Positions 1-7,771 of a DNA stretch of 23,666 nt are shown piece by piece. The stretch is taken from contig DASXOA010000066.1 in assembly GCA_036494675.1 (NCBI GenBank), positions 1 to 23,666 on the forward strand. The letters are read 5' to 3'. Origin of the DNA: Rugosimonospora sp036494675. Lineage in GTDB: Bacteria; Actinomycetota; Actinomycetes; Mycobacteriales; Micromonosporaceae. Position 1 is the first letter of the stretch. Each line of letters starts with the position of its first letter. The notes under the pieces are model-generated. The model had not been told where the DNA came from, did no database searches, and saw only the letters and a list, made by a program, of their open reading frames with translations. Both the position numbers and the translations under genes were made by a program.

Positions 1-9
1 CGACCTTGC

Positions 10-30
10 TTGCCACGGATTCAGTGGCAA
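10..30. promoter_or_regulatory. Inverted repeat upstream of patD, possible operator
   Basis: TTGCCAC and GTGGCAA form perfect 7-bp arms around a 7-nt centre, about 36 bp before the patD start codon. The size and position suit a dimeric repressor or activator. The CCAC...GTGG core reappears in the repeat at 4021-4040 in front of the permease, so one regulator could serve both. The regulator is not identified; the Lrp protein at 5942 is the nearest candidate. The site lies at the window edge, so a hairpin terminator of an upstream gene is the alternative. Confidence 0.45.
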
Positions 31-65
31 AGATGGAGGCTGACCATCGACTCGGGAGGCAAGCC

Positions 66-1490
66 ATGGTGCTGCGCAACTTCATCGGCGGCGAATACAC
101 CGATCCGGCCGATGGGAAGCGGGCCGATCTCATCGACCCCAGCACCGGCGATGTGTTCGCCACGGCACCCGTCTCCACCGCCGAGGACGTGGACCGGGCG
201 ATGCGGGCCGCGGCCGGCGCGTTCGAGACCTGGCGGGACGCCACGCCCTCGGAACGGCAGCGCGCGCTGCTGAGGTTCGCCGACGCCGTCGAGGCCCGGG
301 CCGACGAGCTGATCGACGCCGAGGTGCGCAACACCGGCAAACCGCGTGCGCTGACCGCCAGCGAGGAGTTGCCCCCGGCGATCGACCAGATCCGGTTCTT
401 CGCCGGCGCCGCGCGGGTGCTGGAGGGCCGCTCGGCGGGCGAGTACCTGGCCGGGCACACCTCGTACGTGCGGCGCGAGCCGATCGGCGTGTGCGCGCAG
501 GTGACCCCGTGGAACTACCCGCTGATGATGGCCGTGTGGAAGCTGGCCCCGGCCCTGGCGGCGGGCAACACGGTCGTGCTCAAGCCGAGCGACACCACCC
601 CGGTCACCACTCTGCTGCTGGCCGAGATCGCCGCCGAGTTCCTGCCGCCGGGCGCGCTGAACGTCGTGTGCGGCGACCGGGACACGGGTCGGGCGCTGGT
701 CAGCCACCCCACCCCCGCACTGGTCTCCATCACCGGGTCCACCCGGGCCGGCATGCAGGTCGCCGAGGCCGCCGCTGGAGACCTCAAGCGCACCCACCTC
801 GAGCTGGGCGGCAAGGCTCCGGTCGTGGTCTTCGACGACGCCGACCTGGCCGCGGCGGCCGAGGCGATCGCCGTCGCAGGGTATTTCAACGCCGGCCAGG
901 ACTGCACCGCCGCGACCCGGGTACTGGCCGGGCCCCGGGTTCACGACGACTTCGTGGCCGCCCTGACCGAGCAGGCGAAGTCCACGAAGACCGGCGCGCC
1001 GGACGATCCCGACGTGCTGTACGGGCCGCTGAACAACGCCGCCCAACTCGACCGGGTGTCCGGTTTCGTCGACCGGCTGCCCGACCACGCGGCGGTGCAG
1101 ATCGGCGGGGCCCGGGTCGGCGAGCGCGGCTACTTCTACTCCCCGACCGTGGTCTCCGGGCTGCTCCAGGACGACGAGATCAGCCAGGGCGAGGTGTTCG
1201 GCCCGGTCATCACCGTGCAGCGCTTCACCGACGAGGACGAGGCGGTGCGCTGGGCCAACGGCGTCGAATACGGCCTGTCCTCCTCGGTCTGGACGAAGGA
1301 CCACGGCCGGGCGATGCGGATGTCCCGCCGGCTGGACTTCGGCTGCGTGTGGGTCAACTGCCACATCCCGCTGGTGGCCGAGATGCCGCACGGCGGCTTC
1401 AAGCACTCCGGGTACGGCAAGGACCTGTCGGCGTACGGCCTGGAGGACTACACCCGGATCAAGCACGTGATGCACAACATCGAGCTGTGA
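66..1490 (+). CDS. patD: Gamma-aminobutyraldehyde dehydrogenase
   Basis: NAD-dependent aldehyde dehydrogenase that should oxidise 4-aminobutanal, made from putrescine, to GABA in the cytoplasm. From ATG 66 it has 474 residues, the length I recall for E. coli PatD. Catalytic elements are all present: Asn150 in TPWNYP, Glu246 in LELGGK and nucleophile Cys280 in GQDC. The C-terminal stretch HIPLVAEMPHGGFKHSGYG (433-451) followed by KDLSAYGLEDYT is typical of aminobutyraldehyde rather than betaine-aldehyde enzymes. The frame is open further upstream, but GGAGG at 55-59, six bases before ATG 66, decides the start. gabT follows after 10 bp, so the pair converts aminobutanal to succinate semialdehyde. 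Substrate assignment rests on motif resemblance and context; another omega-amino aldehyde is possible. Confidence 0.88.
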   Translation: MVLRNFIGGEYTDPADGKRADLIDPSTGDVFATAPVSTAEDVDRAMRAAAGAFETWRDATPSERQRALLRFADAVEARADELIDAEVRNTGKPRALTASEELPPAIDQIRFFAGAARVLEGRSAGEYLAGHTSYVRREPIGVCAQVTPWNYPLMMAVWKLAPALAAGNTVVLKPSDTTPVTTLLLAEIAAEFLPPGALNVVCGDRDTGRALVSHPTPALVSITGSTRAGMQVAEAAAGDLKRTHLELGGKAPVVVFDDADLAAAAEAIAVAGYFNAGQDCTAATRVLAGPRVHDDFVAALTEQAKSTKTGAPDDPDVLYGPLNNAAQLDRVSGFVDRLPDHAAVQIGGARVGERGYFYSPTVVSGLLQDDEISQGEVFGPVITVQRFTDEDEAVRWANGVEYGLSSSVWTKDHGRAMRMSRRLDFGCVWVNCHIPLVAEMPHGGFKHSGYGKDLSAYGLEDYTRIKHVMHNIEL

Positions 1491-1500
1491 GGCGGCCGGC

Positions 1501-2757
1501 ATGTCTTCAGTGGACGTTCACAAGCGGCGCGCCGCCGCGGTCGCCCGGGGCGTCAGCTCCGTCATTTCGTCCTATGTGGACACTGCCTCCGGCGGCACAC
1601 TGACCGATGTGGACGGTCGCGAGTGGATCGACTTCGCGTCCGGGATCGCGGTCACCAGTGTCGGCAACTCGGCGCCCCGGGTGGTGGCCGCCGTACGGGA
1701 GCAGGTCGAGCGGTTCACCCACACCTGTTTCATGGTGGCGCCGTACGAGTCGTACGTGACCGTGTGCGAGCAGTTGAACGCGCTGACGCCGGGTACCTTC
1801 GACAAGCGCTCGGCGCTGTTCAACTCTGGCGCGGAGGCCGTCGAGAACGCCGTGAAGATCGCGCGACACTTCACCGGCCGGCCCGCGATCGTGGTGTTCG
1901 ACCACGCGTACCACGGGCGAACCAACCTCACCATGGCGTTGACCGCGAAGAACATGCCGTACAAGCACCGGTTCGGCCCGTTCGCTCCGGAGATCTACCG
2001 CGCCCCGGTGTCCTACCCTCTGCGGGACGGCCTGTCCGGAGCCGAAGCGGCGGCCCGCGCCATCGACATCATCGACAAGCAGGTCGGCGGCGCGAACGTG
2101 GCGGCCGTGGTCATCGAGCCGATCCAGGGCGAGGGCGGGTTCATCGCCCCGGCGCCCGGGTTCCTGCCCGCGCTGGCCGGGTGGGCCCGGGACAGCGGCG
2201 CGGTGTTCATCGCCGATGAGATCCAGACCGGCTTCTGCCGTACCGGTTCCTGGTTCGCGTCGGAACACGAGGGGATCGAGCCCGACCTGGTGACCACCGC
2301 GAAGGGCATCGCCGGAGGGCTGCCGCTGGCCGGGGTCACCGGACGCGTGGACATCATGGACGCGGTGCACGCCGGCGGCCTGGGCGGCACGTACGGCGGC
2401 AACCCGATCGCCTGCGCCGCTGCCCTGGCGGCCATCGAGACGATGCGGGAGCTGGACCTGGCCTCGGCGGCCCGGGCCATCGAGGCGCGGATGATGCCCA
2501 GGCTGCGCGAGCTCCCCGTCGCCGAGGCGCGGGGCAGGGGCGCGATGCTGGCGGTGGAGTTGGTCAGGCCGGCGTCGCTGGACCCGGACCCGGCCCGTAC
2601 CGCCGCGGTGGGCAAGGCGTGCCACGACGCCGGTCTGCTCACGCTGACCTGTGGCACCTACGGCAACGTGCTGCGTTTCCTGCCGCCGCTGGTCAGCCCG
2701 CCCGAGGTCATCGACCGCGGCCTGGACATCCTGGAGTCGGCCTTCGCGTCGGTGTAG
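1501..2757 (+). CDS. gabT: 4-aminobutyrate aminotransferase
   Basis: Class-III PLP aminotransferase that should move the amino group of GABA to 2-oxoglutarate, giving succinate semialdehyde and glutamate. It has 418 residues, a usual GabT length. Visible elements are the phosphate-binding NSGAEAVENAVKIAR (108-122), the EPIQGEGGF segment (206-214), Asp239 in ADEIQTGFCRTG for the PLP ring nitrogen, and Schiff-base Lys268 in TTAKGIAGG. ATG 1501 lies 10 bp after the patD stop; TGAGG at 1488-1492 serves as the ribosome site and includes that stop, so translation may be coupled. The gene ends 15 bp from the convergent gene at 2773. A related omega-amino acid (5-aminovalerate, beta-alanine) could also be used. 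Confidence 0.85.
   Translation: MSSVDVHKRRAAAVARGVSSVISSYVDTASGGTLTDVDGREWIDFASGIAVTSVGNSAPRVVAAVREQVERFTHTCFMVAPYESYVTVCEQLNALTPGTFDKRSALFNSGAEAVENAVKIARHFTGRPAIVVFDHAYHGRTNLTMALTAKNMPYKHRFGPFAPEIYRAPVSYPLRDGLSGAEAAARAIDIIDKQVGGANVAAVVIEPIQGEGGFIAPAPGFLPALAGWARDSGAVFIADEIQTGFCRTGSWFASEHEGIEPDLVTTAKGIAGGLPLAGVTGRVDIMDAVHAGGLGGTYGGNPIACAAALAAIETMRELDLASAARAIEARMMPRLRELPVAEARGRGAMLAVELVRPASLDPDPARTAAVGKACHDAGLLTLTCGTYGNVLRFLPPLVSPPEVIDRGLDILESAFASV
1569..1581. repeat. GTCC-N5-GGAC palindrome, TAT type
   Basis: GTCCTATGTGGAC lies inside gabT, reading Ser-Tyr-Val-Asp with the rare codon TAT. The identical 13-mer occurs on the minus strand at 17497-17509 in the mannose pyrophosphorylase gene. It belongs to a family of nine such motifs in the window. 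Confidence 0.6.
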
Positions 2758-2772
2758 GCCGCCACATCGCGG

Positions 2773-3978
2773 TCACTTCTCGGTGACCCCCCACGGCGAG
2801 CCGTACTCGACGAGTGCGTCCAGGAACGGCTGCGGGTCGAATGCTTCGGGGCCGAGGACGCCGGAGCCCCGCCAGGCGCCGGAGGCGAGCAGTTCCAGGG
2901 CGATGACCGGGTTGATGGCCGTCTGCCAGACCACCGCTTGGTGCCCGTACTCCCGCATCGACCAGGCGTTGTCGACCACGTGGTAGAGGTAGACCTCGCG
3001 GGCGGCGCCGTCCTTGCCCGTGCCGCGCACCCAGGTGCCGGCGCAGGTCTTGCCGTGCATCCGGTCGCCGAGGGTCGCCGGGTCGGGCAGGCAGGCCGCG
3101 ACCACGTCGCGGGGCGCCACCTCGACGCCGTTCACCCGGACCTTCCGGGTCGCGTCCAGGCCCAGCCTGTGCAGCGTCTTGAGCACCTCGATGAAATCGC
3201 CGCCCAGGCCGTACTTGAAGGTGACCCGGCCGGCGGTGATCCAGCGCGGGATCAGCAGCACCTCTTCGTGCTCCACGTTGACGCACTCGACCGGGCCGAT
3301 CCCCTCCGGGAACTCGAACACCTCCGGCTCGGAGAACGGCTCGGTGGTGTACCAGCCGCGGTCCCGCTCGTAGACGACCGGCGGGTTGAGGCACTCCTCG
3401 ATGGTGGTCCAGATGGAGAACGACGGGGCGAAGTCGTACCCGTCCACGGTCAGGTTGGCGCCATCGCGTACCCCGATCTCGTCGATCCGGTCGAACAGCC
3501 GGTCGGCCGCGTACCGGGCGAACACGTCGGAGAGCCCGGGTTCGACGCCGATGCCGACCAGCGCCAGGCGGTTCGCGCCGACCCACCGGTCGGCCGCGGT
3601 GAACTGCTCGTCGCCGAGTTTCGTCCCGGGCTGCCGGTACGGGTCGGTGGGGTGCGGCCGGGACAGCGACATCGCCATGTCCAGGTAGTGCGCGCCGGCC
3701 GCGAAGGCACCCTCGAAGATCGGCATCACGAAGCGCGGGTCGATGGCGTTGAGCACGTGAGTGATGCGATGTTCGCGGCAGGCGGCGGCCACCGCGACCG
3801 CCGACGACGCGTCCAGGCCGATCGCGGAGAACCGGTGGTCGCCGGCCGCGGCGGCGGCGCGCTCGGCCCGCGCGGGGTCATGGTCGGCGACGACGACCCG
3901 CTCGTAGAAGTCGCGGCGGGCGGCGATCGCGACCGCGGCGGAGCCGACGCCGCCGGCACCCAGAAGAAGAATGCGCAT
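2773..3978 (-). CDS. Saccharopine dehydrogenase-family oxidoreductase
   Basis: NAD(P)-dependent oxidoreductase related to saccharopine and carboxynorspermidine dehydrogenases, 401 residues from ATG 3978. It opens with a Rossmann dinucleotide loop, LLLGAGGVGS (4-13), and a second-strand acidic residue in VVVADHD (28-34), followed by a long C-terminal domain rich in aromatic residues. The frame is open to 4026, but the Rossmann fold begins directly at 3978, and GGAGG (complement of 3990-3994) lies 11 bases upstream. It converges on gabT with a 15-bp gap and is divergent from the permease at 4193. The family makes or breaks secondary amines between an amino acid or polyamine and an oxo compound, so a role in polyamine or lysine metabolism fits the neighbourhood. 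The exact substrate is unknown. Confidence 0.7.
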   Translation of the reverse strand: MRILLLGAGGVGSAAVAIAARRDFYERVVVADHDPARAERAAAAAGDHRFSAIGLDASSAVAVAAACREHRITHVLNAIDPRFVMPIFEGAFAAGAHYLDMAMSLSRPHPTDPYRQPGTKLGDEQFTAADRWVGANRLALVGIGVEPGLSDVFARYAADRLFDRIDEIGVRDGANLTVDGYDFAPSFSIWTTIEECLNPPVVYERDRGWYTTEPFSEPEVFEFPEGIGPVECVNVEHEEVLLIPRWITAGRVTFKYGLGGDFIEVLKTLHRLGLDATRKVRVNGVEVAPRDVVAACLPDPATLGDRMHGKTCAGTWVRGTGKDGAAREVYLYHVVDNAWSMREYGHQAVVWQTAINPVIALELLASGAWRGSGVLGPEAFDPQPFLDALVEYGSPWGVTEK

Positions 3979-4020
3979 CGATTCCGTGGCCTCCGGCTGA
4001 TGTCGACAAAAGCCGCATCC

Positions 4021-4040
4021 AACCACCTAGCAGTGTGGTT
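4021..4040. promoter_or_regulatory. Inverted repeat between divergent dehydrogenase and permease genes
   Basis: AACCAC and GTGGTT flank an 8-nt centre, 43 bp from the dehydrogenase start at 3978 and about 150 bp before the permease. A second pair, GTCAG (4042-4046) and CTGAC (4054-4058), follows directly. The CCAC...GTGG core matches the repeat at 10-30 before patD. Stacked sites in a divergent intergenic region suggest a shared regulator; this is inference. Confidence 0.4.
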
Positions 4041-4097
4041 TGTCAGGGCTGATCTGACTGAAACAGTGTTGCCGACAGGTTACTGCGACGGAAACCC

Positions 4098-4126
4098 TTG
4101 TCAAGAGCGTCGAAACCTGCGATAAA
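4098..4126 (+). promoter_or_regulatory. Candidate sigma-70-type promoter of the permease gene
   Basis: TTGTCA at 4098-4103 is a -35 element differing from TTGACA at one base. It is followed by a 17-bp spacer and GATAAA at 4121-4126 as -10. Transcription would start near 4133, giving a leader of about 60 nt to ATG 4193. The short AT-rich stretch stands out from the surrounding high-GC DNA. Confidence 0.5.
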
Positions 4127-4192
4127 CGCAGCAACGATCCCTCCCGTCGTCGACCCGCTGTCCACCGCACCGCAGCCTCGAGGATGGCATTC

Positions 4193-5764
4193 ATGGCTAC
4201 CACCGCACCCCCCGCGCCGCCCGCCGAGCACGATCCCTCGCTGGCCCGCAAGGGCCTCAAGCTCGGCGCCATCGGCCTGATCTCCAGCGTTGTCATCGCG
4301 ATCGCCTCGACCGCGCCCGCATACAGCCTCACCTCGGCCCTCGGCAGCGTCGTCGGCGAGGTCGGCACCAAGGCACCGGTGGCACTGCTGATCGCCTTCA
4401 TCCCGATGCTGTTCATCTCTTACGCCTACAAGGCACTGAACAGCGTGGACCCGGACTGCGGCACCAGTTTCACCTGGGTGGCCCGGGCATTCGGGCGCCG
4501 TACCGGCTGGATCACCGGCTGGGTCATCGTCATCGCCGACATCATCGTGATGGCCAACCTCGCCGAGATCGCCGGCAGCTACACGTTCCAACTCTTCGGT
4601 GCGTACGGGCTCGCCGACTCCACCGGCTGGACCACGCTGGTCGGCTGCGTCTGGATCCTGCTGATGACGCTGATCGCCTGGATCGGCATCGAACTGTCCG
4701 CCCGTATGCAGGTCATCCTGCTCAGCCTGGAACTGCTGATCCTGGCCATCTTCGCGGTGACCGCACTGGTCAAGGTGTACTCCGGGCACGCCGGTTCGCT
4801 GGCCATCCACCCGTCGCTGTCCTGGTTCAACCCGTTCGGCGGCGGGATGACCTTCAGCACCCTGTCCGCGGGCTTCCTCGCCGCGGTGTTCATCTACTGG
4901 GGCTGGGACTCGGCCGTCGCCGCGAACGAGGAGACCACCGACTCCCACATCACCCCGGGCCGGGCCGCGGTCATCTCGACCGTGGTCCTGCTGGTCACGT
5001 ACCTGTTGGTGACCATTGCCGCGCAGTCCTACGCCGGGGTCGGCTCGACGGGCATCGGGTTGACCGGCGACGCGGCCGGTACCGACGCGCTGTCCGGCAT
5101 CGGCCAGGCCGCGCTGGGCAGCTTCGGCTTCAAGCTGCTGGTGCTGGCGATCCTGTCCTCGTCGGCGGCGTCCGCGCAGACCACGATCCTGCCGACCGCG
5201 CGGACCACGCTGTCCATGGCCGCGTACAAGGCGCTGCCGAAGGTCTTCGGCGACGTGCACCGCAGGTTCCAGACCCCGACCGTGTCGACCTGGGCGATGG
5301 GCCTGCTGTCCATCGCGTTCTACGCGGTGATGGTGTTCGTCAAGGGCGGTGGGCTGCTCAACGATCTGATCCTGGCCCTCGGCCTGCAGATCGCGTTCTA
5401 CTACGGCCTGACCGGCTTCGCCTCTGCCTGGTACTTCCGGCGGGAACTGACGGCCAGCGCCAAGAACCTGTGGCTCAAGGGCATCCTGCCGGTCGTCGGT
5501 GGGGTCGTGTTGTTCGCCGCGTTCTTCTACAGCGCGTACCAGTTCTGGACGCCGTCCACGGACGACGGGGACGTGCAGTGGCTGGGCGTCGGCGGGAAGT
5601 TCTGGCTGGGTATCGGGGCCATCGTCATCGGCATCCCGATCATGATCATCTGGAACCTGGTCAACAGGTCCTACTTCAAGGGCGGCACGATGGTCAGCTC
5701 CGACCGTCTGGTCGCCGAGGCCGCCGAGGTCTCCGGGGTCCACCCGGCAACCTCGCCCGCCTGA
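4193..5764 (+). CDS. APC-superfamily amino acid/polyamine permease
   Basis: Integral membrane transporter of the amino acid-polyamine-organocation superfamily, 523 residues with about twelve hydrophobic segments. It probably imports an amine or amino acid with a proton or in exchange. The first helix contains the unwound-type segment IASTAPAYSLTSALG (37-51), and PDCGTSFTWVARAFGRRTGWITGW (87-110) is the typical loop into helix 3. ATG 4184 and ATG 4193 are both possible. GAGG at 4180-4183 abuts the first but sits nine bases before the second, so 4193 is chosen. It stands alone with its own promoter candidate, between the polyamine-degradation genes and the Lrp regulator, so putrescine, GABA or a related amine is the likely cargo. 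Sequence alone does not set the substrate. Confidence 0.82.
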   Translation: MATTAPPAPPAEHDPSLARKGLKLGAIGLISSVVIAIASTAPAYSLTSALGSVVGEVGTKAPVALLIAFIPMLFISYAYKALNSVDPDCGTSFTWVARAFGRRTGWITGWVIVIADIIVMANLAEIAGSYTFQLFGAYGLADSTGWTTLVGCVWILLMTLIAWIGIELSARMQVILLSLELLILAIFAVTALVKVYSGHAGSLAIHPSLSWFNPFGGGMTFSTLSAGFLAAVFIYWGWDSAVAANEETTDSHITPGRAAVISTVVLLVTYLLVTIAAQSYAGVGSTGIGLTGDAAGTDALSGIGQAALGSFGFKLLVLAILSSSAASAQTTILPTARTTLSMAAYKALPKVFGDVHRRFQTPTVSTWAMGLLSIAFYAVMVFVKGGGLLNDLILALGLQIAFYYGLTGFASAWYFRRELTASAKNLWLKGILPVVGGVVLFAAFFYSAYQFWTPSTDDGDVQWLGVGGKFWLGIGAIVIGIPIMIIWNLVNRSYFKGGTMVSSDRLVAEAAEVSGVHPATSPA

Positions 5765-5854
5765 CCATCCGGACCGGGCCCGATGGCGCGCTCCCCCGTA
5801 CGTGTCGTCGGGCCCCCGGGTCCGGCATCCGCCCCGCGAACCGAATCATCGATC

Positions 5855-5884
5855 TTCACGCATGTTCGGAATCCGTCTTACGTT
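5855..5884 (+). promoter_or_regulatory. Candidate promoter of the lrp-aminotransferase-oxidase operon
   Basis: TTCACG at 5855-5860 as -35, an 18-bp spacer, and TACGTT at 5879-5884 as -10 put the start of transcription near 5891. That is immediately before the palindrome at 5895-5909. The region is clearly richer in A and T than the flanking genes. Confidence 0.38.
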
Positions 5885-5894
5885 ATGCATCACT

Positions 5895-5909
5895 CAATGG
5901 AATCCATTG
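5895..5909. promoter_or_regulatory. Palindromic operator candidate before the Lrp gene
   Basis: CAATGGA-A-TCCATTG is a perfect 15-bp palindrome with a single central base, followed by a direct CATTGC CATTGC repeat (5905-5916). Lrp/AsnC proteins commonly bind 15-bp imperfect palindromes in their own promoters, so autoregulation is the natural reading. It overlaps the upstream ATG at 5897, which argues that this ATG is not the real start of the gene. Confidence 0.5.
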
Positions 5910-5941
5910 CCATTGCGGGAAAGCTCGGTAAGAATCCTGAT

Positions 5942-6403
5942 GTGACCGAGCCTCCTCCTCTCCTCGATGACGTCAACAAACAGATCATCGACCAGCTGCA
6001 ACGCGACGGCCGGATGTCCTACGCCTCGCTGGCCAAGGTCGTCGGCCTCTCTGAGGCCGCGGTGCGGCAACGGGTGCAGCGGATGCTCGACGGCGAGGTC
6101 ATGCAGATCGTCGCGGTGACCGATCCGCTCACCCTCGGCTTCACCCGGCAGGTGATGATCGGCCTCAAGGTCGCGGGCGACCTCCAGAAGGTGGCCGCCG
6201 ACCTGGCCGCCATCCCCGAGGTGGACTACGTGGTGATCTGCGCCGGCCACTACGACCTACTCGCGGAGCTGGTCTGCACCGACGACGACCACCTCCTCCA
6301 CCTGCTCAACGACCAGATCCGGACGATCGCCGGAGTCACCACCACCGAGACGTTCGTCTATCTGAAGCTCGCCAAACAGACCTACGCATGGGGTACCCGA
6401 TGA
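5942..6403 (+). CDS. Lrp/AsnC-family transcriptional regulator
   Basis: Feast/famine regulator of 153 residues from GTG 5942. An N-terminal winged helix-turn-helix reads LDDVNKQIIDQLQRDGRMSYASLAKVVGLSEAAVRQRVQRML. The C-terminal alpha-beta ligand and oligomerisation domain (RAM) carries VDYVVICAGHYDLLAELVC and ends in YLKLAKQTYAWGTR. In-frame starts at 5783, 5885 and 5897 exist. GTG 5942 is preferred because it gives the normal family length and leaves the 15-bp palindrome outside the gene; GGTAAGA at 5927-5933 is a weak ribosome site. The stop overlaps the next start (ATGA at 6400-6403), so it is co-transcribed with the aminotransferase and oxidase and probably controls them in response to an amino acid or amine. 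Confidence 0.85.
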   Translation: MTEPPPLLDDVNKQIIDQLQRDGRMSYASLAKVVGLSEAAVRQRVQRMLDGEVMQIVAVTDPLTLGFTRQVMIGLKVAGDLQKVAADLAAIPEVDYVVICAGHYDLLAELVCTDDDHLLHLLNDQIRTIAGVTTTETFVYLKLAKQTYAWGTR

Positions 6404-7761
6404 ACGACCTCTCACAGCCCGCCCGCGACCACCTCTGGATGCACTTCACCCGGCTCTCCGCCTACGCCGACGCGCCGGTGCCGATGATTGTCCGTGGCGA
6501 CGGGCCGTACGTGTTCGACAGCGAGGGCAAGCGGTACCTCGACGGACTCGCCGGGCTGTTCGTCGTGCAGGCCGGGCACGGCCGGCAGGAACTCGCCGAC
6601 GCCGCCGCCAAGCAGGCCGCCGAGCTCGCCTTCTTCCCGCTGTGGTCGTACGCGCATCCCAAGGCGGTCGAGTTGGCCGAGCGGTTGGCCTCGTTGACGC
6701 CCGGGGACCTGAACCGGGTCTTCTTCACGACCGGGGGCTCCGAGGCGGTCGAGTCGGCGTGGAAGCTGGCCCGCTCCTACTTCAAGCGCATCGGCAAGCC
6801 GGGCAAGCACAAGGCCATCTCCCGGCACATCGCCTACCACGGCACGTCGATGGGTGCGCTGTCCATCACCGGGCTGCCGGCCATCAAGGAAGACTTCGAA
6901 CCGCTGATCCCGTCGACCATCCGGGTGCCCAACACGAACTACTACCGCCGGCCCGCCGGCGCCGGGGACACGCCGGAGGAGTTCGGCGTGTGGGCCGCCG
7001 ACCGGATCGCCGAGGCCATCGAGTTCGAGGGGCCGGACACGGTGGCGTGCGTGTTCCTGGAGCCGGTACAGAACTCGGGCGGATGCTTCCCGCCGCCGCC
7101 CGGGTACTTCCAGCGGGTACGGGAGATCTGCGACCGGTACGACGTGCTGCTGGTATCGGACGAGGTGATCTGCGCGTTCGGCCGGCTCGGCGAGTACTTC
7201 GGTTCGCTGCGCTACGGGTACCAGCCCGACATCATCACCTGCGCGAAGGGCATCACCAGCGGGTACGTGCCGCTGGGCGCGATGATCGCCTCCGACAGGC
7301 TGGCGGAGCCGTTCCTGACCGGCACGAACTGGTTCGCGCACGGCGTCACGTTCGGCGGCCACCCGGTCTCCTGCGCGGTCGCCCTGGCCAACCTGGACAT
7401 CTTCGCCCGCGAGGACCTGACCGGCCACGTGCGCGCCAACTCCGCGACGTTCCGCTCGTACCTGGAGCGGCTGACCGACCTGCCGATCGTCGGCGACGTG
7501 CGCGGCGACGGGTACTTCTTCGGCATCGAACTGGTCAAGGACAAGGCGACGAAGGAGACGTTCGACGAGGCGGAGTCCGAGCGGCTGCTGCGCGGGTTCC
7601 TGTCCAGGGCGCTGTTCGAGGCCGGGCTGTACTGCCGCGCCGACGACCGCGGCGACCCGGTCATCCAGCTCGCTCCGCCGCTGATCTGCGACGAGCAGCA
7701 CTTCGCCGAGATCGAGCAGATCCTGCGTGCCGTACTGACGCAGGCGTGGCAGCGGATCTGA
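6400..7761 (+). CDS. Class-III aminotransferase, probably polyamine:pyruvate type
   Basis: PLP-dependent omega-aminotransferase of 453 residues. Features include the aromatic N-terminal segment DHLWMHFTRL (10-19), TTGGSEAVESAWKLARSYF (110-128), Asp254 in VSDEVICAFGRLG, and Schiff-base Lys283 in CAKGITSGYVPLGA. The N-terminal signature and GDVRGDGYFFGIELV resemble putrescine or diamine:pyruvate aminotransferases (SpuC-like) more than GabT. ATG 6400 overlaps the lrp stop by four bases, and an alternative ATG at 6388 lies inside the regulator gene. Together with PatD, this enzyme would give a direct transamination route from putrescine to GABA. Taurine or beta-alanine transamination remains possible. 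Confidence 0.78.
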   Translation: MNDLSQPARDHLWMHFTRLSAYADAPVPMIVRGDGPYVFDSEGKRYLDGLAGLFVVQAGHGRQELADAAAKQAAELAFFPLWSYAHPKAVELAERLASLTPGDLNRVFFTTGGSEAVESAWKLARSYFKRIGKPGKHKAISRHIAYHGTSMGALSITGLPAIKEDFEPLIPSTIRVPNTNYYRRPAGAGDTPEEFGVWAADRIAEAIEFEGPDTVACVFLEPVQNSGGCFPPPPGYFQRVREICDRYDVLLVSDEVICAFGRLGEYFGSLRYGYQPDIITCAKGITSGYVPLGAMIASDRLAEPFLTGTNWFAHGVTFGGHPVSCAVALANLDIFAREDLTGHVRANSATFRSYLERLTDLPIVGDVRGDGYFFGIELVKDKATKETFDEAESERLLRGFLSRALFEAGLYCRADDRGDPVIQLAPPLICDEQHFAEIEQILRAVLTQAWQRI

Positions 7762-7771
7762 CCGGCCCGCG

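Noticed and set aside
4043..5743. 566-codon minus-strand frame opposite the permease
   Set aside because: Asp/Gly/Arg/Gln-rich shadow with no domain; the permease helices are unambiguous on the plus strand.
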